NCBI GenBank assembly: GCA_035628995.1
Contig: DASPIR010000034.1
Location: 1 to 64,000 of the forward strand
Direction of reading: 5' to 3'
From: Clostridia bacterium
Lineage (GTDB): Bacteria > Bacillota > Clostridia > Lutisporales > Lutisporaceae
DNA: 64,000 bases
In this document: piece after piece, positions 32,608 to 42,933 of the stretch
How positions within the stretch are numbered: position 1 is the first letter of the stretch
Layout: every line of letters begins with the position of its first letter
Made by a program: the position numbers and the translations under genes
The notes under the pieces: model-generated
What the model was told of the DNA's origin: nothing
Seen by the model: only the letters and a program-made list of their open reading frames with translations
Databases searched by the model: none

Positions 32608-34356
32608 CTATTTGTTAGATTTATTACTAGACACATTGCCATTATTCTCAACAATTTTTATCTGTCTTTCATTTAATCCATACAGCTTATATAGTTCCCT
32701 GTCGATTTCATATGTAACAGCCCTTTTGTATTCCTCATTTTTACAATCCTTTAGCTGGCGAGCCTTCTCTTGTATGAGACTTCCGGCTATGGGCATAGGA
32801 ATTCTCATTCTCAGCACTGTATTGGGATAATAATCATATAGGTTTTCACTGATTTTTTTTGCATAGCATTTAAAATAGTATTCGAACAGCTGTGAATTAA
32901 GGATTGCTGCAATATAATCCAATGAAATAATGCCTTCATATTCCTTCTTAAGCTTCAGGCTGTATATGTCCGCACTGCAGAAGTTGCCTGCTTCATCAAC
33001 TGCAAAACGGCTGTTTGAGGACTTGTAGGGGTAGATTATTTTGGGCGACTCAAAAATCCCGTTGTTTCTGCCCCACTGCAGCTGATACCACTTCCGCACT
33101 CCCCGCCTGCATTCTCTTCTCTCTTGAAGTTTATCCCGGCAGCTTGCAATGTATTTTATAGCATTTGGAAAATCCTTCTCCTCCTGTATAAAATCAGAGT
33201 ATATAAGGAACCTGTCAGTTACCTTTATACCATGCTTTAAGATATCACTGTTCTTAATCCATGGTCTCAAAAGCGATTTCTCTATCCCATGCTCCGAAAC
33301 CTCACTTCCACTTAAAACAAAAGCCCTGTCACAGCCGGTTATTATACCCTGATAACTGTGGGCAATGTCTTTCAGAGTCACACTGCTCTTTGCTTCAAGA
33401 GCTGCAAATATTTCATATTTCTCAGGGCTTAAAAGCACCCAGCCATCATCCTTGAATTCCGTGCTATTTACAGTAAAGTGCTCAAAGCTTGAAGGAGCAA
33501 ACAATTCAGCTTCTGAAGCAGCTATATTTTGTTTTTGCTTCAAAACTACAGTTTCGCCAACAAAGCTTCCCTTATTCAGCGTAATTATACAGGCAGCGAC
33601 TCCTGCGTCCTGAAAAACGCGACTCCCGTAAAAGTCAACTACTTCAGTGATATTGCATTTATCGGTTATATACCTTCTAAGTCCCGCAGCAGATGGGCCT
33701 TCCATAAAGTATCTGGAAGTAATGAAGCTTAAAGTGCCCCCCTGACGCAGAAAATCTATGCCCCTTTTCAGAAAGCAGTAAGATATGTCAGACTTATCCA
33801 TGTAAATTCCTTTATATATCTGCTGCAAGACTTTCTTATATTCACTGGATACCATCTTATGACCTATGTATGGAGGGTTGCCCAATATATAGTCGTACTC
33901 CCCTTCTACTCCGCCCAGCAGGCTGTCACAGCAGGCAAGATTCCCCCGGCATTCTCTCCCTGCCAACCGCATTAGTATTTCACCGGCTGTATCCAAAGCT
34001 TCCTGATCTATATCGGCACCCCATAAGTTGTTTTCAACTATAAAGCGCCCTATACCCTCCTTTTGCAGCTTTCCTTGCAGCTCTTTATTCCTGTCCAATA
34101 TTGTCTCATAGTTTCTCTCGAACTTCTCCTTCAGCATCTGGAAGGCTTTTATAAGGAAAAGACCCGTCCCGCAGGCAGGGTCCAATATCCTGATATAAGG
34201 ATTCTCTATCACATCTGCCTTGGACAGCACTTTCTCAGTCATTCTTTCTATGACCTCCGGGGGAGTATAGAAAACCCCCTTGTCTTTTCTGTCCCTGCGG
34301 CTTTTCTTCGATTGTACTTTATCACTCTCTTTGAGTATTGATTCTTTTATACTCAT
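32608..34356 (-). CDS. Orphan N6-adenine DNA methyltransferase (Eco57I/TaqI-like)
   Basis: 582 residues from ATG 34356 (GAGG at proper distance). Features: KDKGVFYTPPEVIERMTEKV, SAM motif I ILDPACGTGLFLIKAF, catalytic motif IV GNPPYIGHKM, and a C-terminal TaqI-like target recognition part ending near YYPNTVLRMRIPMP. This is the gamma-class m6A methyltransferase layout. No restriction endonuclease gene is adjacent and the protein is too short for a fused type IIG nuclease, so it is an orphan. It is 14 bp downstream of the amylase stop, as if it were the last gene of the glycogen operon. Confidence 0.85.
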   Translation of the reverse strand: MSIKESILKESDKVQSKKSRRDRKDKGVFYTPPEVIERMTEKVLSKADVIENPYIRILDPACGTGLFLIKAFQMLKEKFERNYETILDRNKELQGKLQKEGIGRFIVENNLWGADIDQEALDTAGEILMRLAGRECRGNLACCDSLLGGVEGEYDYILGNPPYIGHKMVSSEYKKVLQQIYKGIYMDKSDISYCFLKRGIDFLRQGGTLSFITSRYFMEGPSAAGLRRYITDKCNITEVVDFYGSRVFQDAGVAACIITLNKGSFVGETVVLKQKQNIAASEAELFAPSSFEHFTVNSTEFKDDGWVLLSPEKYEIFAALEAKSSVTLKDIAHSYQGIITGCDRAFVLSGSEVSEHGIEKSLLRPWIKNSDILKHGIKVTDRFLIYSDFIQEEKDFPNAIKYIASCRDKLQERRECRRGVRKWYQLQWGRNNGIFESPKIIYPYKSSNSRFAVDEAGNFCSADIYSLKLKKEYEGIISLDYIAAILNSQLFEYYFKCYAKKISENLYDYYPNTVLRMRIPMPIAGSLIQEKARQLKDCKNEEYKRAVTYEIDRELYKLYGLNERQIKIVENNGNVSSNKSNK

Positions 34357-34370
34357 GCTTAACCTCATAT

Positions 34371-36332
34371 CTACAGCTTTTCCATATATAATTTCCCCTG
34401 CAGGGGTTCCAGGATAATGTCCAGCCTGCCCTCAACAATGTCAATACCTTTACTGCCCTCAAGCAAGTCATACATGCTGCTCTTGCACCATTTCCCCATG
34501 TCTATTGATACATGGCGCCGGCTGTCCCTGCTCCTGTTCACCAGCACAAGGGCAGTATTGTCCTCACAATGCTCCCCGAATGCATCCCTGCCATTATCTA
34601 TACTTCTTACATAACCATAAACATCGCCTTCAGCATATACCGTAATCCATTTGCCTGTGCTGAAAACATCATATTTGCCTCTAATAGACGTTATAGTCTT
34701 ATACCAATCAAGCAGTTCAGAGTTTTCATTTCCCCAAGGATAGGTTCCCCTGTTCAGAGGGTCCTTGTACCCCTCCAGTCCTGCTTCATCTCCATAATAT
34801 ATGCTTGGAACTCCAGGAAAGGTCATTTGTATAAGCGACAATAGCTTAAGTCTTGCTATGCCTAGAGACCTCTGACTCTCAGGCAGGCGATATGTTTCCT
34901 TTTGCATCTGCGACAGCTGCTGCTCCCCGGGGGCATCCCCCAGTATGGTCAGTATTCTTGGAACGTCATGGGTACCGATCAAATTCATATTGCTGTAGAA
35001 ATTATGGAGAGGATAATTCTCATAAATACTCATGAGAACTTCATTTGCATGTCTTGCATCGTGTCTCCCGGTAAAAAAGTCGATCATTATTTCCCTAAAG
35101 GGATAATTCATTACTGAATCCAGTTCCTCTCCCATAAGATAAGCCCTCTTTTTTCCATAGCTTTCCTTATTAGAGGCATCTTCCCAAACTTCTCCCATAA
35201 GTACCGAGTCAGCATCCTTTTCCTTCATAGCCTTACGGAGAATGCGGATAAATTCGTCGGGAAGCTCATCTGCCACGTCCAGACGCCAGCCCTTTGCACC
35301 CAAGTCCATCCATTGCTTTATGACGCTGTTCTGCCCGGTAATTATATAGTCAACATATCCAGGATCCATTTCATTGACATTGGGCAGGCTTTCGACTCCC
35401 CACCAGCACTCATAGTCATCCTTGGAGCACTTGAAGCGGTACCATGAGTAATATGGGGATTCTGTTGACTGAAACGCTCCTATACCGGGATAGCTGCCAT
35501 ACCTGTTGAAGTATATGCTGTCGCTGCCGGTATGGCTGAAAACCCCATCCAGCATAATAGATATCCCCCGCTGTTCCGCCTTTTTGCACAAGTCCTTGAA
35601 GGTCTCATTGCTGCCAAACATCGGGTCTATCTTTTTATAATCCGCCGTATCGTATTTGTGGTTACTGGGTGCCTCAAAAATAGGATTCAAGTAAATCACA
35701 GCGATACCCAGCGCTCTTAGATAGTCCAGCTTATCTATCACACCCTGAAGGTTTCCTCCGAAAAAGTCCCACCTGGCTATTGAGCCATTCTCACAGTCCT
35801 TTATATAAGTAGGGGTATCCTCCCAATTGGCATATATGAAGCTGTTCTTCTTAGGGTTCAGCGCCTTGCCGTCTTTGCTCCCATTATAGAATCTGTCCAC
35901 AAATATCTGGTACATTATTGCTCTTTTATACCAATATGGAGTTTTTGCTTCTCCCTTATATACTGTAATCTGATATCTTGGAGGGATTGTATCATATACG
36001 CGGCCTATACCTCCCAGCGAGCTTTCGCTGTTCCCGCAGTAATACTTTCTGCCCTCCATGACTAGCTCAAAATAGTACCACAGAAGTCCCGGCTCCTGTG
36101 GTACATCCACTTCTGCAGTATAGTGCATTGCTTCTCCCGATTCGTCCTTTAAGGCTAAGCCCAACCTCTGTTCAATGCCGCCCTCTATACTGATTATTAC
36201 ATCAGCTGAGCTTATTGGACTCGAGGTGTGAACTGTAAGCCCCAGGCTGACTTTGCTGCCGCAGGGAACTGCACCAAAGGGGAAACGATATTTTTCCTCA
36301 TGAGAGTTATGAAAAAACAATGTATTCGTCAT
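34371..36332 (-). CDS. GH13 alpha-amylase family enzyme (neopullulanase/amylopullulanase-like)
   Basis: 653 residues from ATG 36332 (RBS AGAGGTGATTAT), its ATG overlapping the stop of glgP (ATGA). An N-terminal beta-sandwich (FPFGAVPCGSKVSLGLTVH) precedes the catalytic barrel with LNPIFEAPSNHKYDTADYKK, MLDGVFSHTGSDS, WRLDVADELPDEF (nucleophile Asp), LMGEVWEDAS (acid/base Glu) and LIGTHDVPRI (third acid). It has no signal peptide, so it acts in the cytoplasm, most likely on glycogen-derived maltodextrins. Exact linkage specificity cannot be read from sequence. Confidence 0.88.
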   Translation of the reverse strand: MTNTLFFHNSHEEKYRFPFGAVPCGSKVSLGLTVHTSSPISSADVIISIEGGIEQRLGLALKDESGEAMHYTAEVDVPQEPGLLWYYFELVMEGRKYYCGNSESSLGGIGRVYDTIPPRYQITVYKGEAKTPYWYKRAIMYQIFVDRFYNGSKDGKALNPKKNSFIYANWEDTPTYIKDCENGSIARWDFFGGNLQGVIDKLDYLRALGIAVIYLNPIFEAPSNHKYDTADYKKIDPMFGSNETFKDLCKKAEQRGISIMLDGVFSHTGSDSIYFNRYGSYPGIGAFQSTESPYYSWYRFKCSKDDYECWWGVESLPNVNEMDPGYVDYIITGQNSVIKQWMDLGAKGWRLDVADELPDEFIRILRKAMKEKDADSVLMGEVWEDASNKESYGKKRAYLMGEELDSVMNYPFREIMIDFFTGRHDARHANEVLMSIYENYPLHNFYSNMNLIGTHDVPRILTILGDAPGEQQLSQMQKETYRLPESQRSLGIARLKLLSLIQMTFPGVPSIYYGDEAGLEGYKDPLNRGTYPWGNENSELLDWYKTITSIRGKYDVFSTGKWITVYAEGDVYGYVRSIDNGRDAFGEHCEDNTALVLVNRSRDSRRHVSIDMGKWCKSSMYDLLEGSKGIDIVEGRLDIILEPLQGKLYMEKL

Positions 36333-38755
36333 ATAATCACCTCTTTGACCCCCCATATGCCTGTTGCATATTCCGATATTGTCCTGTCGCTGGAGAATAC
36401 TCCAGAGTGAGCAATATTGTTTATACTCATCCTTGCCCACTTGGATTTTTGCCGATAGAGCTCATCCGCCCATTTATGGGCTTCCACATATGCATTAAAG
36501 TCTTTCAGCACAAAGTACTCATCGTTTTGCAGCAGCAGGTGGTTGTAAATGCCCATGAACTCAACATTGCTCACCGGGAAGAAGCCGTTTACCAACTGGT
36601 CTACAACTTTTTTAATCCTTGGATCATTGTTATACATCTCGACTGCATTGTATCCACCTTGCCTGTAGTAATCCATTACTTCTCTTTCTGTCATTCCAAA
36701 TATAATAATATTTTCATCCCCGACTTCATCCCTTATCTCGACATTTGCCCCATCCAGAGTAGCGACAGTAATGGCTCCATTCATCATGAGCTTCATATTT
36801 CCTGTACCTGAGGCTTCCTTTGTGGTAGTAGATATCTGCTCACTCACATCAGCTGCCGGAATTATCCTTTCAGCCAAAGATACCTTATAGTCTTCCATAA
36901 ATACAACTTTAAGCTTATTTTCAATGGTCCTGTCATTATTTATTTTATCGGCGAGGGTGTTTATAAGCTTAATCTCCTGTTTAGCCAAATAATACCCCGG
37001 TGCCGCTTTGGCCCCGAATATGAAGGTTCTTGGGATAATATCCAGCTTGGGATTCTCCTTCAAACAATTGTAAAGGTGCATTATATGGAGCACATTAAGA
37101 AGCTGTCTCTTATATGCATGCATTCTCTTTATCTGCACATCGAATATTGAGCTTGGATCAACATCTATTGAATACTTCTGTTTTATTATTCTTGCCAACT
37201 CCAGCTTATTATTCTGCTTTATTCTCATTATCTTTTCCTGAACTGCAGCATCATCCTGATATTTTAATAGTTTTATAAGATCTGTGGGATGCTTTGCCCA
37301 ACTGGTCCCTATGGTCTCCTTAAGCAGCTGTGCCAGCTCGGGATTTGACTTCAGCAGCCACCTTCTATGGGTAATGCCGTTGGTCTTGTTATTGAACTTG
37401 TATGGATAGAAATGATAGAAATCCACAAGCTCCTGCTTTTTCAATATTTCAGTATGAATCTTGGCAACCCCGTTTACACTGTGGCTCCCCACTATTGCCA
37501 GGTGTGCCATTTTCACATATCCTTCCGCTGTAATAGCCATTCTTGATATCTTGTCCCATTGACCGGGATATCTATTCCACAAATCCCTGCAAAATCTCTC
37601 GTTTATCTCCTCAATAATCATATAAATTCTCGGCAGCATTGATTTGAACATATCTATAGGCCATTTTTCCAGTGCCTCGGATAGAATAGTATGATTGGTG
37701 TAGGAAATAGTATTTGTAGTTATCTTCCATGCCGTATCCCAGTCTATGCCTTCCTGGTCCATGAGAATTCTCATTAGCTCAGGTATGGCCACTGCAGGGT
37801 GAGTGTCATTTATATGAATTGCCACCTTTTCATCAAAATCCTTAATGCTTTCATTTGCATGCTTGTAGGTTCTTACAATACTCTGCAGGCCCGCAGACAC
37901 AAAGAAGTACTGCTGCTTGAGTCTCAGTTTCCTGCCTTCTACATAGCTGTCATCAGGGTAAAGCACCTGTGATATGGCCTCTACAGAGTATTTGTTCTCC
38001 ACTGCCTTCATGTAATCCCCTTTGCTGAAGGAGGATAAGTCGAAATCCTTCTCTGGGTTTTCTGCACTCCAGAGCCTTAATGTGTTAACAGTTTCATTTT
38101 TATAACCCATTATCGGTGTGTCATAAGGAACTGCCAGCACTGTGTCATAGTTCTCATGCTTGAATTTTAGCTTGTCGTTCTCATACTCGGTGGCCACATT
38201 TCCCCCAAACCTGACTTCAACAGCCTTGTCAGCCTTCCTCATCTCCCAAACATTTCCCTCTCTGAGCCAATTCTCAGGGAGCTCCACCTGATAGCCGTCA
38301 ACGATTTTCTGATGGAACAGTCCATACTTGTATCTGATTCCACAGCCATGCCCAGGTATTCCAAGGGAAGCCATGGAATCAAGAAAGCAAGCAGCCAGCC
38401 TTCCAAGTCCTCCATTTCCAAGCCCAGCATCAGGCTCGGCAGACTTTATCTCCTTCAGGGTGGTTCCGAGTTCTTGAAGCACTTCCTCGCAGACCTTCTC
38501 CATATCGGTATTTACCAGGTTGTTGCCCAGGAGTCTTCCCAGCAGGAATTCAATAGAGAAATAATATACCTGCTTTATATTCTTTTTATGATATTCTTCA
38601 TTTGTCTTAATCCAATCCCCTGATACATAATCCCTGATTAGGCTTCCAAGAGCTGTATACCGGTCATTGTTTGTTGCTTCCTCAAAGCTTTTCGCATGCA
38701 TGGTTGATATTTTTTTCAAGTAATCATGTTTAAATCTATCTTTACTTATAATCAT
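36329..38755 (-). CDS. glgP: Glycogen/starch/alpha-glucan phosphorylase
   Basis: 808 residues, standard GT35 length. Conserved regions are AEPDAGLGNGGLGRLAACFLD, HINDTHPAVAIPELMRILMD, NKTNGITHRRWL and the PLP site EASGTGNMKLMMNGA followed by TLDGANVEI. It releases glucose-1-phosphate from glycogen ends. Its presence in the synthesis operon supplies the breakdown step. Translation is coupled to the downstream amylase. It lies 228 bp after glgA, whose terminator stands between, so it may have its own promoter. Confidence 0.95.
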   Translation of the reverse strand: MIISKDRFKHDYLKKISTMHAKSFEEATNNDRYTALGSLIRDYVSGDWIKTNEEYHKKNIKQVYYFSIEFLLGRLLGNNLVNTDMEKVCEEVLQELGTTLKEIKSAEPDAGLGNGGLGRLAACFLDSMASLGIPGHGCGIRYKYGLFHQKIVDGYQVELPENWLREGNVWEMRKADKAVEVRFGGNVATEYENDKLKFKHENYDTVLAVPYDTPIMGYKNETVNTLRLWSAENPEKDFDLSSFSKGDYMKAVENKYSVEAISQVLYPDDSYVEGRKLRLKQQYFFVSAGLQSIVRTYKHANESIKDFDEKVAIHINDTHPAVAIPELMRILMDQEGIDWDTAWKITTNTISYTNHTILSEALEKWPIDMFKSMLPRIYMIIEEINERFCRDLWNRYPGQWDKISRMAITAEGYVKMAHLAIVGSHSVNGVAKIHTEILKKQELVDFYHFYPYKFNNKTNGITHRRWLLKSNPELAQLLKETIGTSWAKHPTDLIKLLKYQDDAAVQEKIMRIKQNNKLELARIIKQKYSIDVDPSSIFDVQIKRMHAYKRQLLNVLHIMHLYNCLKENPKLDIIPRTFIFGAKAAPGYYLAKQEIKLINTLADKINNDRTIENKLKVVFMEDYKVSLAERIIPAADVSEQISTTTKEASGTGNMKLMMNGAITVATLDGANVEIRDEVGDENIIIFGMTEREVMDYYRQGGYNAVEMYNNDPRIKKVVDQLVNGFFPVSNVEFMGIYNHLLLQNDEYFVLKDFNAYVEAHKWADELYRQKSKWARMSINNIAHSGVFSSDRTISEYATGIWGVKEVII

Positions 38756-38953
38756 AATTGCCTCCTAGTTTTGTGTATACAAAACATTCATCGATTTTGT
38801 CCATTCGTTCAGCTTTGCTGCACGCTGACAGGCTTTGCCTGGAAGGGACATTAAATAACGATTTATAGCGAATAATGTTACTTTATTATATAATATTTTC
38901 AAAATTTAAACTATGGATAAAAAAATGTATTATTCCTTGTAATACCATGATAC

Positions 38954-38983
38954 GAAAAAAGCGCAGAATGTGCGCTCTTTTTT
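38954..38983 (-). terminator. Terminator directly after glgA
   Basis: GAAAAAAGCGCA and TGTGCGCTCTTTTTTC pair around a short loop, starting at the glgA stop codon. It would reduce transcription from the biosynthetic genes into glgP. Confidence 0.8.
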
Positions 38984-40408
38984 CTATGTAATGCTTTGAT
39001 AAAGCTTCTTATATGCCATTGCAGTTCTCTTCCAGCTGTAATCCTCTTTCATGGCGTTCTTTGCTATCTGCAGCCAGCTATCGCCCTTATAGTACTCCAA
39101 AGCCTTCTTAATTGCGCCAAGCAGGTGCTGCGGCGTATACTGGCTGAAGCTGAAGCCGTTTCCTTCGCCTGTGCTGTCATTGTATGCCTTGACTGTATCT
39201 TTAAGTCCGCCGGTTTCCCGCACTATGGGAATGCAGCCATAACGAAGAGCAATAAGCTGCCCCACTCCACAGGGTTCAAAAAGGGATGGCTTCAAATAGA
39301 AGTCTGAAGCAGCGAAAATCTTGCGGGCAAGCACATCGTCATATGTAATGCTGGCTGAAAACTTATCTGGATAGTTGTTCTCATAATTCCTGAACAATGT
39401 CTCATAATTGTTATCTCCCTGACCTAACACCACCAGCTGAACATCCATTGCAAGTATGCCATCGAGCACATTAGCTATAAGATCAAGTCCTTTTTGTCGT
39501 GTTAAGGTGCTAACCAATGCAAGCATCGGTATATCCTTGTTGACAGGCAGCTTTAACTGCTCCTGAAGTTTTGTCTTGTTCAACGCTTTGTTTTTAATAT
39601 TTTTAGAATCATACTTCACAAAGATTCCCTTATCGGTTTTGGGGTCAAAACTGCTGTAGTCAATTCCATTTACAATTCCGAAAAGTCCTTCCCTCTTCAT
39701 TCTCAGCAAGTCATCCAACTGCTCACCGAAGAAAGGTGTCTGGATTTCCTCCCTGTATGTATCGCTTACTGTCGTAATGACATCGGAATAATTGATTCCA
39801 CCTTTCGTAAAGCTTATCCCTCCGAAAAACTCCACCGCATCTACGTTAAAGTAATCATCACCCAGATCCAATAGCTCTCCAAGAACTTCCTTTGGGAAAA
39901 TACCCTGGTATTGCAGGTTGTGTATTGTAAACACGGTTTTTATGCCATTATATGCAGCATCACTGTCATAATGTGCTTTCAACAGCAAATTAGCCATCCC
40001 GGTCTGCCAGTCATGGCAGTGCAATATATCCGGCTTAAAATCCAAATACCTGATGGCTTCCAGGGCAGCCCTGCAGAAGAATGCATACCGCTCCGCTTCA
40101 TCATAGAACCCATACATCCCCTGACGTTTGAAGTAATACTCATTGTCTATGAAGTAGAAGGGCATTCCTTCGTATTTTATTTCTTCCACACCACAGTATT
40201 GGTTTCTCCAGCCTACAGGTACGTTGAATATACTTACGCAGGACATCTTCTCTCTGAAAAATGATGGTATATCCCCGTATTTGGGAATCATGACCCTGGC
40301 ATCTATCCCTAATCTTCGAAGCTCTCTCGGCAATGAGAAAATCACATCCCCCAGACCTCCGGACTTTATAAAGGGAAATGCCTCTGAAGCTATAAAAAGC
40401 ACCTTCAT
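38984..40408 (-). CDS. glgA: Glycogen synthase (ADP-glucose type, GT5)
   Basis: 474 residues from ATG 40408 (GGGGGGAGTAGTTGAA upstream). MKVLFIASEAFPFIKSGGLGDV at the N-terminus holds the KSGGLGDV ADP-glucose-binding motif; HCHDWQTGMANLLL and the late SLFEPCGVGQLIALRYGCIP with TGGLKDTV complete the GT5 signature. It elongates alpha-1,4-glucan from ADP-glucose. It follows glgD by 32 bp. Confidence 0.95.
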   Translation of the reverse strand: MKVLFIASEAFPFIKSGGLGDVIFSLPRELRRLGIDARVMIPKYGDIPSFFREKMSCVSIFNVPVGWRNQYCGVEEIKYEGMPFYFIDNEYYFKRQGMYGFYDEAERYAFFCRAALEAIRYLDFKPDILHCHDWQTGMANLLLKAHYDSDAAYNGIKTVFTIHNLQYQGIFPKEVLGELLDLGDDYFNVDAVEFFGGISFTKGGINYSDVITTVSDTYREEIQTPFFGEQLDDLLRMKREGLFGIVNGIDYSSFDPKTDKGIFVKYDSKNIKNKALNKTKLQEQLKLPVNKDIPMLALVSTLTRQKGLDLIANVLDGILAMDVQLVVLGQGDNNYETLFRNYENNYPDKFSASITYDDVLARKIFAASDFYLKPSLFEPCGVGQLIALRYGCIPIVRETGGLKDTVKAYNDSTGEGNGFSFSQYTPQHLLGAIKKALEYYKGDSWLQIAKNAMKEDYSWKRTAMAYKKLYQSIT

Positions 40409-40439
40409 TTCAACTACTCCCCCCATAGATAAACTGAAA

Positions 40440-41558
40440 CTATATTATAGCTTTCTTCTCTATAACAATTGGGTAGTTTTGATCCCCCTTAAGCTGTTTT
40501 TCCTTTGTTATCTTCACACTCTTATCAAGTATTACATTCCTTAACAATGAATCCTCTTCTATAATACAGTTCTGCATTACAATGCTGTTTCTGACCACTG
40601 CTCCCTTTTTTATCTTCACACTTCTGAATATAATGCTGTTCTCCACCTCGCCGTTTATTATGCATCCATTAGCTACCAATGAGTTTATCACCCTTGCATC
40701 TTCTGCATACTTTGTCGGCGGCTCATCCTTTACCTTTGTATATATAAGCCCATTTTTAAAGAACAGCTCCTTTGAAATATTCAGATCCAAGAGCTGCATA
40801 TTCGCCCTGTAATAGCTCTGTATTGAATTGACGCAGGCAAGGTAGCCATCGAACTTATACCCGTATACCTTGAACTTGTCTAAGTTCTTATGTACTGCAT
40901 CCTTAAAGTAGTCACAGTCACCCTTGGATATGCAGGTATGGACTATATCCAAAAACAGTGCTTTTTTCATAATGAATATATCCATAGAAATGTTGCCTTC
41001 ACTCTTTTTACCCAGATTAATATCGACATCTGTAATCCTGCCGCTCTCATCCAAGGTAAGAGTGTTGCAATATTTGAAATCCTCGGTGCAATTGTCCACT
41101 TGCTTGTATACCATTGTGATGTCTGCTCCTGTTTCATTATGATGCTTTATTGCATTCTCATAATTCAAGTTGCATACCATGTTGCTTGAGGTCATAATGA
41201 TATTGTTCTGCTTGCTTAGATGAATATAGTCAATATGGTTCTTGAAATTCTCCATATCTCCCCTGTAAATGCCCAGAGTATAATAGTTAAACATAGGTGT
41301 CATTATAAAAAGTCCGTCGTTTTTCCTGTCCAGATCCCAAGCCGCTCCCGTCCCCAGATGATCTAAAAGAGACCTGTATTTGTTCTGTGTGAATATGCTG
41401 ATATTCTGAACGCCGACGTTCACCAGGTTTGAAAGAGTAAAATCTATCATCCTGTATCTTCCGGCTATCGGTACTGCAGCTATAGGTCTGTTATATGTCA
41501 ATTCCTTTATATTGTCCTCTCTCTCGCTTAAGTTGATAATTCCCATATAGTCCAGCAT
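40440..41558 (-). CDS. glgD: Glucose-1-phosphate adenylyltransferase regulatory subunit GlgD
   Basis: 372 residues, homologous to GlgC (RPIAAVPIAGRYRMIDFTLSN, GTGAAWDLDRKNDGL) but lacking the catalytic glycine-rich GGxGxRL loop at the N-terminus: here the corresponding stretch is LSEREDNIKELTYN. This is the known feature of GlgD in Firmicutes, where it forms a heterotetramer with GlgC and alters its kinetics. The C-terminal left-handed helix repeats are present (VIMQNCIIEEDSLLRNVIL). Confidence 0.92.
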   Translation of the reverse strand: MLDYMGIINLSEREDNIKELTYNRPIAAVPIAGRYRMIDFTLSNLVNVGVQNISIFTQNKYRSLLDHLGTGAAWDLDRKNDGLFIMTPMFNYYTLGIYRGDMENFKNHIDYIHLSKQNNIIMTSSNMVCNLNYENAIKHHNETGADITMVYKQVDNCTEDFKYCNTLTLDESGRITDVDINLGKKSEGNISMDIFIMKKALFLDIVHTCISKGDCDYFKDAVHKNLDKFKVYGYKFDGYLACVNSIQSYYRANMQLLDLNISKELFFKNGLIYTKVKDEPPTKYAEDARVINSLVANGCIINGEVENSIIFRSVKIKKGAVVRNSIVMQNCIIEEDSLLRNVILDKSVKITKEKQLKGDQNYPIVIEKKAII

Positions 41559-41594
41559 GATTATCCCTCCCTCAGTGTATTTAGGTGCACCCGG

Positions 41595-42749
41595 TCACTC
41601 ATTGTAAGCAGTGCCTTCGGACAGCTGCTCATATTCCCCTACGAGCGCAATGGATTTGGATTTGCTGTCGCCTATCCTGCAGTCGTCCTTAATGACAGAT
41701 CCCAAACCTATTATGGCGCGTTCTATAGTAACATTGTCGCCGATTAAAACCTTCGGCATCACAACAGTGTCAATAACCTTTGTGTTTTTACCTACGTAAA
41801 CTCCGGGGAACAAAACTGAGTTTCTTACTTCTCCATATATGACACAGCCTTCACCTACCATTGAGTTCTTTATAACAGCAGTTTCCCCTGCAAAATGAGG
41901 CGGTCTGATAGGATTTACCGAATAAATCTTCCACATTGGGTCGTAAAGATTAAGCTCGTTATCCTCCTTCAGCAGGTCCATATTAGCTTCCCAAAGGCTT
42001 TCTATAGTACCTACGTCCTTCCAGTAGCCTTCAAAGGGATATGCATAAAGCTTCATCCCATTGTTCAGCATCTGAGGTATGACATTTTTGCCAAAGTCAT
42101 TGCTGGAGCTAAGATCTGCTTCATCTTCCATCAGATACTTTCGCAGAACCTCCCAGTTGAAAATATATACTCCCATTGAGGCTAAATTGCTCTTCGCTTT
42201 CTTAGGCTTTTCATCAAATTCATATATTCTGCTGTCAGGTTCAGTGTTCATAATCCCGAACCTGTCGGTTTCTTCCCATGGAACCTCTATAACTGCAAGA
42301 GTGGCATCTGCTGACTTCTGCTTATGAAAATCCAGCATTTTTGAATAATCCATTTTGTAAATGTGATCTCCCGACAGCACTACAACATAGTCAGGATTGT
42401 GCCCATCTATGAAATTGATATTTTGATATATCGCATTGGCTGTACCCTTATACCATTCCCCGCCCTTTTCATTCACATAGGGTGACAGAAGTGTAACCCC
42501 GCCTTTTTTCCTATCCAGATCCCAAGGGCTGCCAATTCCTATGTGCGCGTTCAAAACCAGTGGTTGATATTGTGTCAATACACCTACAGTATCTATTCCT
42601 GAATTTGAGCAATTGCTTAGTACAAAATCAATGATTCTATACTTACCCCCAAAGTATACAGCGGGCTTTGCAATCTTCTTCGTAAGCAAAGTCAGCCTGC
42701 TGCCTTGTCCGCCAGCCAGAATCATGGCAATCCATTCTTTTTTCCTCAT
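41595..42749 (-). CDS. glgC: Glucose-1-phosphate adenylyltransferase GlgC
   Basis: 384 residues with the full catalytic set: [50 protein letters not shown] and [10 protein letters not shown]. It makes ADP-glucose from glucose-1-phosphate and ATP, the first step of glycogen synthesis. It precedes glgD by 36 bp. RBS AGGAGGGGTATGC before ATG 42749. A repeat-bearing 184-bp gap separates it from glgB. Confidence 0.95.
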   Translation of the reverse strand: MRKKEWIAMILAGGQGSRLTLLTKKIAKPAVYFGGKYRIIDFVLSNCSNSGIDTVGVLTQYQPLVLNAHIGIGSPWDLDRKKGGVTLLSPYVNEKGGEWYKGTANAIYQNINFIDGHNPDYVVVLSGDHIYKMDYSKMLDFHKQKSADATLAVIEVPWEETDRFGIMNTEPDSRIYEFDEKPKKAKSNLASMGVYIFNWEVLRKYLMEDEADLSSSNDFGKNVIPQMLNNGMKLYAYPFEGYWKDVGTIESLWEANMDLLKEDNELNLYDPMWKIYSVNPIRPPHFAGETAVIKNSMVGEGCVIYGEVRNSVLFPGVYVGKNTKVIDTVVMPKVLIGDNVTIERAIIGLGSVIKDDCRIGDSKSKSIALVGEYEQLSEGTAYNE

Positions 42750-42838
42750 GCATACCCCTCCTTAAATTATTCAGGTTATCCATATCTATTAATATCCATA
42801 ATGATTTATTCTCGTATCATAGTAAATTATAGAAATTT

Positions 42839-42928
42839 GTTACGAGTTACGGGTTACGAGTTGCGAGTTTTAGCTATGGCTTCGAAGCCTTTGCTTAATC
42901 GCGTAACGCGAAACACGAAACGCGCAAC
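42839..42928. repeat. Head-to-head 7-bp tandem repeats (GTTNCGN) between glgB and glgC
   Basis: The left block (42839-42870) is GTTACGA GTTACGG and then GTTACGA GTTGCGA GTTT. The right block (42897-42928) is the same kind of array on the other strand: GTTGCGC GTTTCGT then GTTTCGC GTTACGC GATT. Both are 32 bp. The 26-bp centre contains GGCTTCGAAGCC, a perfect palindrome. The whole can fold as a large imperfect hairpin in the operon mRNA. Confidence 0.75.
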
Positions 42929-42933
42929 CAGAA

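Noticed and set aside
34371-36440. Start of the amylase gene at 36440
   Set aside because: The first 36 codons lie antisense-free inside glgP coding sequence without a ribosome site; ATG 36332 has AGAGGTGATTAT and the ATGA overlap with glgP.
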